A stretch of 64,000 bases of DNA, taken from Porphyrobacter sp. AAP82. Its GTDB lineage: Bacteria; Pseudomonadota; Alphaproteobacteria; Sphingomonadales; Sphingomonadaceae. The notes beneath the pieces are model-generated. The model was not told where the DNA came from and did not search any database. It was given only the letters and a program-made list of their open reading frames with translations. Below, piece by piece: positions 8,630-16,249 of this stretch. The position numbers were made by a program, and so were the translations under genes. The DNA is taken from contig NZ_ANFX01000029.1 in assembly GCF_000331285.1 (NCBI RefSeq), forward strand, positions 35,559 to 99,558, written 5' to 3'. Position 1 is the first letter of the stretch, and each line of letters begins with the position of its first letter.

Positions 8630-9469
8630 TCAGAAGGGCAGCCACTTCTGCTCCTTGGAGAACTTCATGTAGCCCGCATTGACCCCGATCCGCAGCCCCG
8701 CGCCGACCCGGATCGGGATCAGCACCACATCGTCGCGGCGCAGATAGCTCGCGTGGAGCCCGCCGACGAAATAGGCCTGCCCCTCGCCTGCCGGAAAGCG
8801 CTTGAAGAGGTCCTCGGTGTCGAACAGGTTGTAGACGAGGACGAAGGTGTTGGCGGCATTGGCCCCGGCATCGAAGCCGATCGAGGGGCCCGTCCAGTAG
8901 ACTTTCTGCTCGCCCTCGATCTTGTGGTGGAGCGTGCCCGATCCATAGCGTGCGCCGAGGATGAACGCCCCGCCCGCCTCGCGCCCGACGATGTAGCCGT
9001 TAGGTTCGCCCTGCTTCCTGAGCAGGTCCTCGATCATCTTGGCAAGGCCTTCCGCGCCCTTGCCGAACACCCCTTCGGCCGCGCCGATCAGATCATCCTC
9101 GCCATAGGTCTGGGCGGTGGCGACCGGCGATGTCTGGGTGGCGGGGGGAGCCGTGTCCTGCGCAGCCGGCGGGGCGGCGTAATCGCCGAAGGTCGCATCG
9201 ACACCCGGGTCGGTGGCCGGATCGGCAGGCGGCGGGGTTTGCTGGGCGGTGCCCGCCGGCGGCGCCTGGGGCGCAGCCAGATCGGCGTCGATCGCGCCGC
9301 TCTGCTCGCTCCAGGCCGCATCGGGATCGACCGTCTCGAGATCCTGCGACTGCGCGAGTGCGGGAACCGCAAGGCTCAGCGCCGCGAGCGCACCCAGGGC
9401 ATAGCCCGCCGCGCGGCGGGCCCATCCGGCAAGCGGGGCTTCGGGGAAACGGGCGGTCATCATGCTCAT
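8630..9469 (-). CDS. DUF1134 family secreted protein
   Basis: The 279-residue protein has a signal peptide (cleavage about residue 34, after SLAVPALA) followed by a Pro/Ala/Thr-rich low-complexity region to about residue 110. The C-terminal domain, from ETYGEDDLIGAAEGVFG-like sequence to the end, matches DUF1134, a lipid-binding SYLF-like domain common in alphaproteobacteria (GNAANTFVLVYNL-type and RVGAGLRIGVNAGYMKFS-type strands). Its function is unknown; an envelope role is likely. Candidate starts are the ATGs at 9469 and 9487; the shorter one leaves a better signal peptide. The frame stays open far upstream through the tRNA gene, which is not coding. Confidence 0.8.
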   Translation of the reverse strand: MSMMTARFPEAPLAGWARRAAGYALGALAALSLAVPALAQSQDLETVDPDAAWSEQSGAIDADLAAPQAPPAGTAQQTPPPADPATDPGVDATFGDYAAPPAAQDTAPPATQTSPVATAQTYGEDDLIGAAEGVFGKGAEGLAKMIEDLLRKQGEPNGYIVGREAGGAFILGARYGSGTLHHKIEGEQKVYWTGPSIGFDAGANAANTFVLVYNLFDTEDLFKRFPAGEGQAYFVGGLHASYLRRDDVVLIPIRVGAGLRIGVNAGYMKFSKEQKWLPF

Positions 9470-9691
9470 ATTTGCGACCTTTCGCATGTCAGTGTCAGCC
9501 CCGGTTTTCTGCGCATCACAGGAGATTCGCTTCTGCTGCGGGCCGCAACCATCCGTCGCCGAGGCGAATCCGATTTGCGACGAACCGCTCCGGTGGCTAG
9601 CGGCGCAAGGCTGAACCTCTCCCGAACCGCGCGCCGGTCCCCTTGCGGGGGCATCGGGGCAAGCGGGGGCAAGGATTTTTGTCCAAGCACC

Positions 9692-9720
9692 TTGCCGCTT
9701 GCCCAATGCCCGACTATAGC
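9692..9720 (+). promoter_or_regulatory. Candidate promoter of tRNA-Ser
   Basis: A TTGCCG box at 9692-9697 and TATAGC at 9715-9720 are separated by 17 bases. This fits the alphaproteobacterial housekeeping pattern, and predicted initiation falls about 20 bases before the mature tRNA. It is the best sigma-70-like match in the spacer. Confidence 0.5.
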
Positions 9721-9748
9721 CCCGCCCTCGCAGCCCAAGCTGATGCCC

Positions 9749-9839
9749 GGAGACGTGGGTGAGTGGCTGAAACCAGTTCCCTGCTAAGGAACCGTACTCT
9801 ATCAGGGTACCGAGGGTTCGAATCCCTCCGTCTCCGCCA
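9749..9839 (+). tRNA. tRNA-Ser (anticodon GCU), CCA encoded
   Basis: The 91-base gene folds as a class II tRNA. The acceptor arms GGAGACG (9749-9755) and CGTCTCC (9829-9835) pair perfectly, the anticodon loop is CTGCTAA giving anticodon GCU for AGC/AGU serine codons, a long variable arm is present, and the T arm reads GAGGGTTCGAATCCCTC. The discriminator is G and CCA is encoded. Downstream lie a featureless stretch and a recombinase-associated small gene, so the tRNA may have served as an integration site. Confidence 0.95.
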
Positions 9840-10181
9840 CTCCCCTGTCGCGAACCCGCAATCGGGCGACCGCAGGGGCGCAAAGCCCCCAGTAGTCGCG
9901 CCGTTTTTCCGATGCCGTCCGAACCCCGGAGACTGGCGGACGCGGTCAAAGCTGTCTCTGAACGCAATTTGTCTCTGATCACCCGAACCTCACCGCCGGT
10001 CGTTCGGATTTCAAATAGATATGTTTTACAGGCATTTGGCCAATAAGCTGGCTCGGCAGTTCGTCGGAGAAACTCCTTCGAATGTGCAGTTAGAGAACCC
10101 GAGGTGGAGGTGTTGGCGCGCAATTCTGGGCGCACCTGGCCTGTCCGCATGGACGGCAAACGCCAGCCTGCAAGGCGGTAT
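9840..10181. other. Spacer with no recognisable gene
   Basis: These 342 bases between the tRNA-Ser and the recombinase-associated small gene hold nothing I can identify. Base composition is locally lower in GC around 10,000-10,090 than in the flanks, which fits remains of a foreign insertion. I saw no repeat of the tRNA 3' end that would mark an attachment site. Confidence 0.5.
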
Positions 10182-10577
10182 TTAGGCTTCTGAAGAGCCG
10201 AAGGCGGCAGCAACCTGCTCTGCCCACGGCAGGTCGGCAATGACCGTCAGGTCCTTGAGCGACACCGCCAGTGGGCATCGCTGTAGCAGCAGTTTCTCGA
10301 GAACAGCCGGGGCCAGATAGGCCAGCTTGATCATCCGGCCGATGTAGCGGTCGGAGACATCTTCGGCGTGGGCCAGGTCGAAATTGGTGCTGGCCTTTCC
10401 GGCCTCCAGCTTGCGCCGCCAGCTCCATGCCTTGGCGACGGCGCGCAGCACATGGGCCTCCACAGCGGCCTCATTGGCCTCCACCGGATTTGACGGCGGC
10501 ATGATCTTGGGTCGGCCGTTACGCTTGCGGATGGCCAGCGGGATAATGACCCTGATGGTGGTGGGCGCGACGCTCAT
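10182..10577 (-). CDS. Small protein of the recombinase-associated type
   Basis: The 131-residue protein has a pattern (IRVIIPLAIRKRNGRPKI, then AWSWRRKLEAGK and VSDRYIGRMIKLAYLAP) that I associate with short proteins encoded beside large serine recombinases and DUF2924 proteins in alphaproteobacterial mobile elements. The SDRYIGRMIKLAYLAP part looks like a ParB/KorB-like helix-turn-helix. No recombinase gene is present here, so this is probably an orphan left from a decayed element integrated near the tRNA-Ser. The start is the ATG at 10577; the longer frame upstream is Arg/Gly-rich and unlikely to be translated. The family link is from memory. Confidence 0.55.
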   Translation of the reverse strand: MSVAPTTIRVIIPLAIRKRNGRPKIMPPSNPVEANEAAVEAHVLRAVAKAWSWRRKLEAGKASTNFDLAHAEDVSDRYIGRMIKLAYLAPAVLEKLLLQRCPLAVSLKDLTVIADLPWAEQVAAAFGSSEA

Positions 10578-10744
10578 GCCGCCATCTCCCGGCGCGGCGT
10601 CACCATCTCCCTTCCACCGCCACCTCCCGCCTGAACCCCGGGGAAATCTCGTATCTGTCGAGGGGCCAACTACGGCGTGATCCCGGCCGCAGCGCTTGCG
10701 GGCGTATGGCCCGCTTACGCCGCCCGCCAAGGCTTGCGGCGTGC

Positions 10745-10772
10745 TTGACCCCGGCGCGCGGCGCGCTATTCC
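10745..10772 (+). promoter_or_regulatory. Candidate promoter of the porin gene
   Basis: TTGACC at 10745-10750 and TATTCC at 10767-10772 are 16 bases apart, a good sigma-70-like match for this group. It lies about 110 bases before the likely GTG start of the porin gene, leaving a long leader. The rest of the 10578-10880 spacer holds no gene that I can support. Confidence 0.45.
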
Positions 10773-10880
10773 GGCGCAATGGGGTCACGCAACCTCCCGT
10801 CCAAGCGCGCCCGCGTGCTCAAGTGTTGCCTCGTCGGGCCGTGCTTGCCGCGGCCAGAGCTTGTGCGAGGTAGACCGGAC

Positions 10881-12263
10881 GTGATCTTCAGCAATTCCCG
10901 CCTTTCGCGCAGCGCCGCGCTGGCGCTTGCCGCTGCCCTATCCATGCCCGCGCCGGTACGCGCGGAAGACCCGCCGCCGCGCCCGCCCAAGCAGCAGCCA
11001 CTCGAACTCGGCGCCTCGGTGCGCGCGCGTTTCGAGGCAATCGACGGACAGGCGCGCGCCGGGTTCAACTCCGCCGACGAGCTGGCGAGCTTCCGCACAA
11101 TTCTCACCGCCGACTACCACATAACCCCCGAGGTCCATGTCGTCGCCGAGCTGTGGGACAGCCGCGCCTATGGCGGCAATAGAGGCACGCCCGTCTCCAC
11201 CGGCGAGGTGAATACACTCGAACCTGCGCAGGCCTATCTCGGCGTCGCGCTGCCCGGAGCGCTGGGCACGGGCACCAAGGTCGACCTGCAAGCGGGCCGT
11301 TTCCTCCTCGCGCTCGGCTCGCGGCGGCTGGTGGCGGCGGACGAGTATCGCAACACCACCAACAGCTCGACCGGCATCAGGGCCGACATTGCCGCGCCGG
11401 GCGGGTGGAAGGCGACGCTGGTCTACATTCTGCCCCAGCAGCGCCTGCCCGATGACCGCGCGAGCCTGCTCGACAACGACGTCGCACTGGACCGCGAGAG
11501 CTTCGATGCTGTGCTGTGGGGCGGACTGGTGACCCGCACCAACACGCTCGCGGGGGCGATGGCCGAGGTCGGCTTCATCCATTTCGGCGAGCGCGATGCA
11601 CCCGGCCGCCCGACCCGTGACCGTTCGCTCGACACGGTCTTTGCCCGGCTGATCCGAGACCCGAAGCCCGCCGCATGGGATTTCGAGGTCGAGGGCATCG
11701 TCCAGCGCGGAACCGTATCGACCAGCCTTGCCGCCAGTGCGTCGGCGCAGGATGTGCGCGCGTGGTTCGTCCATGGCGATCTGGGCTACACCTTCGCAGG
11801 CGGATGGAGACCGCGCGTCGCGCTCGAATATGACCATGCGAGCGGCGATGGCCGCGGCGGCAGCTATGGCCGCTTCGACCCCATCCTCGGCATGCGCCGC
11901 GCAGACCTTGCCCCCGGCGCGCTCTACAACGCGATCCTGCGCTCCAATCTCATCAGCCCGGGCGTCAGACTGGAGGCGGTGCCGGGCAAGAAGACCGATC
12001 TGATGGTCAGCTACCGCCCGTTCTGGCTGGCCGCGCGCGAGGATGCGTTCTCGTCGACCGGGGTGCGCGATGCGACCGGACGGTCAGGCCGCTTCGCCGG
12101 GCACCAGCTCGATGCGCGGCTGCGCTACAGCCTGACCTCCAAGATCCGGCTGGAGGCCGATGTCGTGCTGCTCGCCAAGGGCCGTTTTCTGCGCGAGGCA
12201 CCCAATGCCCCGCCGGGTGCCTGGACAAAGTATATCTCGCTCAACACCACCTTCACCTTCTGA
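10881..12263 (+). CDS. Alginate-export-family outer membrane porin
   Basis: The protein (about 460 residues) has a signal peptide ending PAPVRAE, then alternating strands of an outer membrane beta-barrel with the alginate-export domain look: LELGASVRARFEAIDG, EVHVVAELWDSRAYGG, LQAGRFLLALGSRRLVAADE, and the C-terminal strand ending YISLNTTFTF with a terminal Phe as usual for Omp85-assembled barrels. It probably lets a small or anionic solute cross the outer membrane; the substrate is unknown and no alginate genes are nearby. I chose the GTG at 10881, preceded by GCGAGG, because the ATG at 10779 would put a long Cys/Arg-rich segment before the signal peptide. Confidence 0.75.
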   Translation: MIFSNSRLSRSAALALAAALSMPAPVRAEDPPPRPPKQQPLELGASVRARFEAIDGQARAGFNSADELASFRTILTADYHITPEVHVVAELWDSRAYGGNRGTPVSTGEVNTLEPAQAYLGVALPGALGTGTKVDLQAGRFLLALGSRRLVAADEYRNTTNSSTGIRADIAAPGGWKATLVYILPQQRLPDDRASLLDNDVALDRESFDAVLWGGLVTRTNTLAGAMAEVGFIHFGERDAPGRPTRDRSLDTVFARLIRDPKPAAWDFEVEGIVQRGTVSTSLAASASAQDVRAWFVHGDLGYTFAGGWRPRVALEYDHASGDGRGGSYGRFDPILGMRRADLAPGALYNAILRSNLISPGVRLEAVPGKKTDLMVSYRPFWLAAREDAFSSTGVRDATGRSGRFAGHQLDARLRYSLTSKIRLEADVVLLAKGRFLREAPNAPPGAWTKYISLNTTFTF

Positions 12264-12302
12264 CAAGCAGGCCCCGAAAAGCGCAGCCGCGGGTTGCCCC
12301 GA

Positions 12303-12830
12303 TCAGTCTTCCTGCCCGTCTTCGGCCGGACAGGTGTCGAGCAGATCGCGCAGGCCGGATGGGCGGACCGCGATGGTGACGCGGTCGGCATCGGGGGCAT
12401 AATCGCTCCCGGCCGCTGCCAGCGGGGTCCAGGGCGCGGGGCATTGCACCGCCACGATCGGCACCGGGCCGCCATAGACACGGCGCACCTCGCGCGCGAC
12501 CATTGCCAGCCAATCGGCACGGCGCTGCGCCGCAGCCGGCGACATGGCGCCCGCACCGAGCGGCATTTCGAGGTGGATCGCGGCGAAGGCCGGCACATCC
12601 CCGGGGCAATCCCGATCCTCGCAGTTCTCGCTTTGGGCGGCGCTTCTGTCCGCTTGCCTCAGCCACTGCGCGAGGCTGGCAATCTGCCGGGTCGGCACCA
12701 CCAGCGCCTCGCCGTCCTCGGCGTAATCGAAATGCGGCAGCCCGGCGATGCGCAGGCGCACCTCGAGCCGCGATCCTGCCCCGGGCTGGTCCCCCTCGTC
12801 CGGGCCGAACCGGCGGCGCGGGGTCGTCAC
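12303..12830 (-). CDS. Hypothetical protein
   Basis: I do not recognise the family. From the GTG at 12830 the protein has 175 residues with no signal peptide or membrane segment. It shows two Cys close together (ENCEDRDCPGD), an amphipathic segment RRADWLAMVAREVRRVYG and a C-terminal part with CPAPWTPL. The same frame stays open upstream to about 12,910 with protein-like sequence (PRPITRPEPGADNVVALGRF) but without an ATG, so the true start may be a rare codon farther upstream or the 5' end may be damaged. It is convergent with the porin gene. Confidence 0.5.
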   Translation of the reverse strand: MTTPRRRFGPDEGDQPGAGSRLEVRLRIAGLPHFDYAEDGEALVVPTRQIASLAQWLRQADRSAAQSENCEDRDCPGDVPAFAAIHLEMPLGAGAMSPAAAQRRADWLAMVAREVRRVYGGPVPIVAVQCPAPWTPLAAAGSDYAPDADRVTIAVRPSGLRDLLDTCPAEDGQED

Positions 12831-13045
12831 GAGGAAGCGGCCGAGCGCAACAACGTTGTCGGCGCCGGGTTCGGGCCGGGTGATAGGCCGGGGCAGCGGG
12901 AGGCGAATTCACATAGGCCAGTGACCCGCTTTAGCCGGGCCTCGGGCGGCGGGCTGCCCGGCGCAAATCCTTGCCGAGTTTAGGGAACCTGCCGCCAAGC
13001 TCGCCGACAAGGCTGGGGGGGGAGGGACACAAGGACAAGGTGCCA

Positions 13046-13600
13046 ATGCCCAGACCAGCCTGCAAGACCGCCTACGGCCCGCCGCCGCAGCAGCAGCCGC
13101 AATGCTTCACCACCGAGATGACCGCATCGCTCCCGGCGCTGCGCAGTTTCGCGCGCTCGCTGTGCCGCCAGCGCGACATGGCGATGGCCGATGATCTGGT
13201 GCAGGAGACAATGGTGCGCGCATGGGTCTCGCGCCATACCTTCCTGCCCGGCAGCAAGTTCCGTCCGTGGCTGTTCACGATCCTGCGCAACCAGTTCTAC
13301 AACGCGGTGCGAAAGCAGGGCCGGCAGGTTGCCTGGGAGCCCGAAGCGGCCGAGCGGCTGCTGGTGCAGGCCCCCGATCAGGAGGAGCGCATCCACGTTG
13401 CCGATCTGGAAGGGGCCCTGGCACAATTGCCGCAGCGCCAGCGCGAAATGCTGATGCTGATCGCGGGTGCCGGGCTGAGCTACGAGGAGGCCGCCGAGGT
13501 CGCCGATTGCAAGCTCGGCACGGTCAAGAGCCGGATCAATCGCGGCCGCGCGGCGATGCGCGCGATCATCGCCAGCGGCGAGGCCCTGCCCGAAGCCTGA
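13046..13600 (+). CDS. ECF-type RNA polymerase sigma factor
   Basis: The 184-residue protein has region 2 (LPALRSFARSLCRQRDMA, DDLVQETMVRAW, FRPWLFTILRNQFYN) and region 4 (LPQRQREMLMLIAGAGLSYEEAA, GTVKSRINRGRAAMRA) of an extracytoplasmic-function sigma factor. The region 2 pattern resembles the EcfG general stress group, but the anti-sigma NepR and PhyR partners are not adjacent, so that assignment is tentative. The ATG at 13046 follows AAGGACAAGG. Small stress-type genes (lipoprotein, YeaQ-like protein) lie next to it on the other strand and could be targets, though I found no clear GGAAC/CGTT promoter pair. Confidence 0.85.
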   Translation: MPRPACKTAYGPPPQQQPQCFTTEMTASLPALRSFARSLCRQRDMAMADDLVQETMVRAWVSRHTFLPGSKFRPWLFTILRNQFYNAVRKQGRQVAWEPEAAERLLVQAPDQEERIHVADLEGALAQLPQRQREMLMLIAGAGLSYEEAAEVADCKLGTVKSRINRGRAAMRAIIASGEALPEA

Positions 13601-13713
13601 ATGCCCGGAGCCTGAACAAGCTGCGGGCCCGCTCCCGGATGGGAACGGGCCCGCATGGAGGTGGCGCGGGACGGTGTGCCTCGGACCCCGCGCCGGCCCC
13701 TATTGGCACAAGA

Positions 13714-14004
13714 CTATTGCGGAGGCGTTTCGGCCTGCTCCTCGATCTGCTCGGCCTTGGCATCGGCGTTGTCGCGCACCGCATCGGCCTTGTTCTCGAG
13801 GTTCTGTTCGGCAGTGCTGTCGACGCCGTCGGTGGTCTGGTCGAGCGCGTCGGCCTGCTCTTCCATCGCATCGGCGGTGGCTTCGCCCTGCGCCTCGATG
13901 GCATCGGCGGTTTCTTCGGCCTGTTCTTCGGCAGGGCTGTCGCAGCCCGCAAGGCTGGCCCCGGCCAGAGCGACCACGGCGACGAGGGTGTTGAGCTTTT
14001 TCAT
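13714..14004 (-). CDS. Small Glu/Ala-rich lipoprotein
   Basis: The 96-residue protein has a lipobox (SLAGC, Cys at residue 21) and a mature part made of heptad-like repeats rich in Ala, Glu, Asp and Gln (ADAIEAQGEATADAMEEQAD), predicted to be one long amphipathic helix or coiled coil like Lpp-type lipoproteins. It is probably anchored in an envelope membrane. A strong AAAGGAG ribosome site lies 9 bases before the ATG at 14004; that site could be misread as an earlier ATG start. It follows the YeaQ-like gene by 17 bases and is likely cotranscribed with it. Confidence 0.8.
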   Translation of the reverse strand: MKKLNTLVAVVALAGASLAGCDSPAEEQAEETADAIEAQGEATADAMEEQADALDQTTDGVDSTAEQNLENKADAVRDNADAKAEQIEEQAETPPQ

Positions 14005-14021
14005 GCTGTTGCGTACTCCTT

Positions 14022-14291
14022 TCATCGCACCGAACCCCGGCGCAGCAGGTTGACGATCGCCAGCAGCACCACCGCGCCGAGGAACGAGACGATCAGCGCG
14101 CTGATCGAGAAATCGCCCGCAGTGATGTTGCCCCCGCCGATCAGCGGATTGATGAGGAAGCCGGCGACGAGCGCGCCGACCACGCCGACGACGATGTTGA
14201 GGAAGATGCCCTGCTGGGCATCGGTGCGCATCACCATGCTGGCAAGCCAGCCAAGGATGCCTCCGACGATGATGATCAGGATCAGGTTCAT
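14022..14291 (-). CDS. GlsB/YeaQ/YmgE family stress-response membrane protein
   Basis: The 89-residue protein is almost wholly membrane-embedded: three hydrophobic segments with the family's glycine-rich pattern (IIVGGILGWLASMVM, NIVVGVVGALVAGFL, SALIVSFLGAVVLLAIVNL). YeaQ/YmgE proteins are transglycosylase-associated inner membrane proteins induced by stress. The ATG at 14291 follows GGAGACACC. It heads a two-gene unit with the small lipoprotein, close to an ECF sigma factor gene. Confidence 0.88.
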   Translation of the reverse strand: MNLILIIIVGGILGWLASMVMRTDAQQGIFLNIVVGVVGALVAGFLINPLIGGGNITAGDFSISALIVSFLGAVVLLAIVNLLRRGSVR

Positions 14292-14523
14292 TTGGTGTCT
14301 CCTTGCCGACAAAGGCCTTGCCCGCCCGCGCCCGCTTTCCGGCCGCGCGCCGCTTGGCTTCGACGGGTCCCTGCCTGACAGGGTGGAAGGGATGCGCCCT
14401 CACTTATGTTGTGGAGGATGCAACAGTCCGGGCGTGGAAAGGCAGGCAGGGCGGGTCCGGCGCGAAAGGGGTGGCGCAAGGGCGCGCCAGGCGTCACACC
14501 CCGCCATGGAGGAGGAGAGGATC

Positions 14524-14898
14524 ATGTATATCGACGGTTTCGTCATTCCCGTGCCGGCGCAAAACCGCCAGGCCTTTATCGATCATGCCACCACTGCCGA
14601 CAGCCTGTTCATGGAACTGGGCGCCTTGCGGGTGGTGGAATGCTGGGGCGATGATGTCCCCGAAGGCAAGGTCACCGACTTCCGCCGCGCGGTCGATGCG
14701 GCGGCTGAGGAAAGCGTGTGCTTCAGCTGGATCGAATGGCCCGACAAACCGACCCGCGATGCGGCCTTCGCCACGATGATGAGCGAGGATTTCAAGGACC
14801 CGCGCATCGATCAGGCCACCAACGCCATGCCCTTCGATGGCAAGCGCATGATCTTCGGCGGCTTTGTCCCGGTGGTCGACATGGGAGACGAGACATGA
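14524..14898 (+). CDS. DUF1428 family protein
   Basis: The 124-residue protein matches the DUF1428 (YbaA-like) family: N-terminal MYIDGFVIPVPAQNRQAF, middle ECWGDDVPEGKVTDF, and C-terminal PFDGKRMIFGGF. It has a ferredoxin-like dimeric alpha/beta barrel fold; its function is unknown. A very strong GAGGAGGAGAGG ribosome site precedes the ATG. The stop overlaps the next ATG by 4 bases, which couples it to the PhnB-like gene; pairs of DUF1428 and PhnB-like proteins are common. Confidence 0.9.
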   Translation: MYIDGFVIPVPAQNRQAFIDHATTADSLFMELGALRVVECWGDDVPEGKVTDFRRAVDAAAEESVCFSWIEWPDKPTRDAAFATMMSEDFKDPRIDQATNAMPFDGKRMIFGGFVPVVDMGDET

Positions 14899-15377
14899 CG
14901 GCCAAGAACACCATCTGCCTGTGGTATGATGGCACGGCGGAGGAGGCTGCGCGCTTCTACGCCGAAACCTTCCCCGACAGCAGCCTCGATGCCGTCCACC
15001 GCGCGCCGGCCGATTTCCCCGGCGGCAAGGCGGGCGATGTGCTGACGGTGCAGTTCACCGTGCTCGGCATCCCGTGCGTCGGCCTCAATGGCGGGCCGAT
15101 CTTCCCGCACAACGAGGCGTTCAGCTTCCAGGTGATGACCGAGGACCAGGCCGAGACCGACCGCTACTGGGATGCGATCACCGGCAATGGCGGGCAGGAG
15201 AGCGCCTGCGGCTGGTGCAAGGACCGCTGGGGTCTCAACTGGCAGATCACCCCGCGTACGCTCGCCGAGGCGCTGGCGGCGGGCGGCGAGGAGGCGGCGC
15301 GCGCCTTCACCGCAATGATGGAGATGGGCCGTATCGATGTCGCCGCGATCGACGCGGCGCGGCGCGGGGACGGTTGA
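14895..15377 (+). CDS. PhnB-like VOC family protein
   Basis: The 160-residue protein belongs to the PhnB/YjdN branch of the glyoxalase (VOC) fold: ICLWYDGTAEEAARFYAETFPDS at the N-terminus (shown by its WYDG and FYAETF parts), FTVLGIPCVGLNGGP, and the C-terminal CGWCKDRWGLNWQITP. Members are often labelled 3-demethylubiquinone methyltransferase-like, but that is not supported by chemistry; the function is unknown. It is translationally coupled to the DUF1428 gene. Confidence 0.88.
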   Translation: MTAKNTICLWYDGTAEEAARFYAETFPDSSLDAVHRAPADFPGGKAGDVLTVQFTVLGIPCVGLNGGPIFPHNEAFSFQVMTEDQAETDRYWDAITGNGGQESACGWCKDRWGLNWQITPRTLAEALAAGGEEAARAFTAMMEMGRIDVAAIDAARRGDG

Positions 15378-15456
15378 GGCGCAGGATCCATGCCGCCCCC
15401 GATGTCGAGCACGCGCGCGGCGGCACGGCGGGCGGCGATGGCGCGGGGCGAGTGCT

Positions 15457-15970
15457 TTAGCAGAGCGCCCGCTCGCGCGCGATCATCGCCGCGTGGGTGC
15501 GGTTCCTTGCGCCCAGCTTGCGGCAGATTAGCTTGACGTGGAGCTTGATGGTCGGCTCGCGCAGGTCGAGATCGCGCGCGATTTCCTTGTTCGCCTGCCC
15601 CGCGCACAGCCCCGCCAGCACCTGCTGCTCGCGCGCGGAAAGCCTGCCGGTCGCAGCCGGCTGCGCCGGGGTGGGGCGGTGGAGATGGATCGGCATGTAG
15701 ACCTCGCACGTCGCCATGAAGCGGATCGCGTTGACCAGCGAGCGCGCAGGGACGGTCTTGATGAGGTATCCGGCCGCGCCCGAGGCGACCACACGCTCCG
15801 CCACGCCCGGCGGAGCCAGCCCGCTCATCAGCGCGACCGGCCGCCCGAAGCTCGCCGCAAACGCCTTGTCGAGGCCCGCATGGCCATCCATCCCCGGCAC
15901 CCCGCAATCGAGCACCACCAGGTCATAGGGCGGCGCAGCAGCAGCGATCGCGGCCAGCGCGCCACGTGGC
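15457..15970 (-). pseudogene. LuxR/NarL-type response regulator, 5' end deleted
   Basis: The frame encodes the second half of a receiver domain, starting near GALAAIAAAAPPYDLVVLD, where the last Asp is the phosphoacceptor, then the conserved Lys in GYLIKTVPA, and a complete LuxR-type helix-turn-helix (LSAREQQVLAGLCAG, IKLHVKLICRKL). The first 40 or so residues, including the acidic pocket, are missing: an in-frame TAG lies at 15985-15987. Only GTGs at 15918 or 15921 could start a residual product. Right where the homology ends, an unrelated gene fragment on the other strand begins, so this looks like a deletion product. Confidence 0.75.
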
Positions 15971-16247
15971 CCTGCCCCTGCGCCCTACGGCCAGCATCGC
16001 GGTGCAGGTGCTGCTGGTGGCGAGGGACGAGCGCACCGCGCGCAGCGGCGGGCCGGTCATCCTGCGCGATGCCGAGCGCCGCGAGACGGCGCGGGCGCGC
16101 AGCGATTTTGACGGTTTCGTGCTGTTCGAGGGCCTCGCCTTCGGCACCTACCGCGCCGAGGCGGCAGGGCAGGCATCGGCCAGCCTCACCGTATCGCGCG
16201 AGGCCCCCGAGGCGAGCGGGCGCGGGCTGATCGCGGCAGGCGGCTAA
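15966..16247 (+). pseudogene. C-terminal fragment of a secreted or outer-membrane protein with a carboxypeptidase-regulatory-like domain
   Basis: From about 15975 this frame encodes a coherent beta-strand-rich tail of about 90 residues: RPTASIAVQVLLVARDE, RSGGPVILRD, SDFDGFVLFEGLAFGTYRAE. The FDGFVLFEGLAFGTY pattern is that of carboxypeptidase-regulatory (transthyretin-like) domains found at the ends of surface or usher-type proteins. Nothing of the expected N-terminus or signal peptide is present; upstream, the frame is only the antisense of the response-regulator fragment. I interpret it as the 3' remnant of a larger gene. Confidence 0.55.
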
Positions 16248-16249
16248 GC

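Noticed and set aside
8630-10240. Extension of the DUF1134 reading frame upstream through the tRNA-Ser gene
   Set aside because: The conserved protein with a signal peptide starts near 9469; the upstream part crosses a tRNA on the other strand and has no conserved sequence.
10779-10880. A longer N-terminus of the porin, or a small structured RNA in its leader
   Set aside because: The extension is Cys/Arg-rich and precedes the signal peptide; no known RNA motif such as the SRP RNA tetraloop region is visible.
12960-13045. EcfG-type promoter (GGAAC and CGTT) before the sigma factor gene
   Set aside because: A GGAACC is present near 12984 but no CGTT at the right distance was found.
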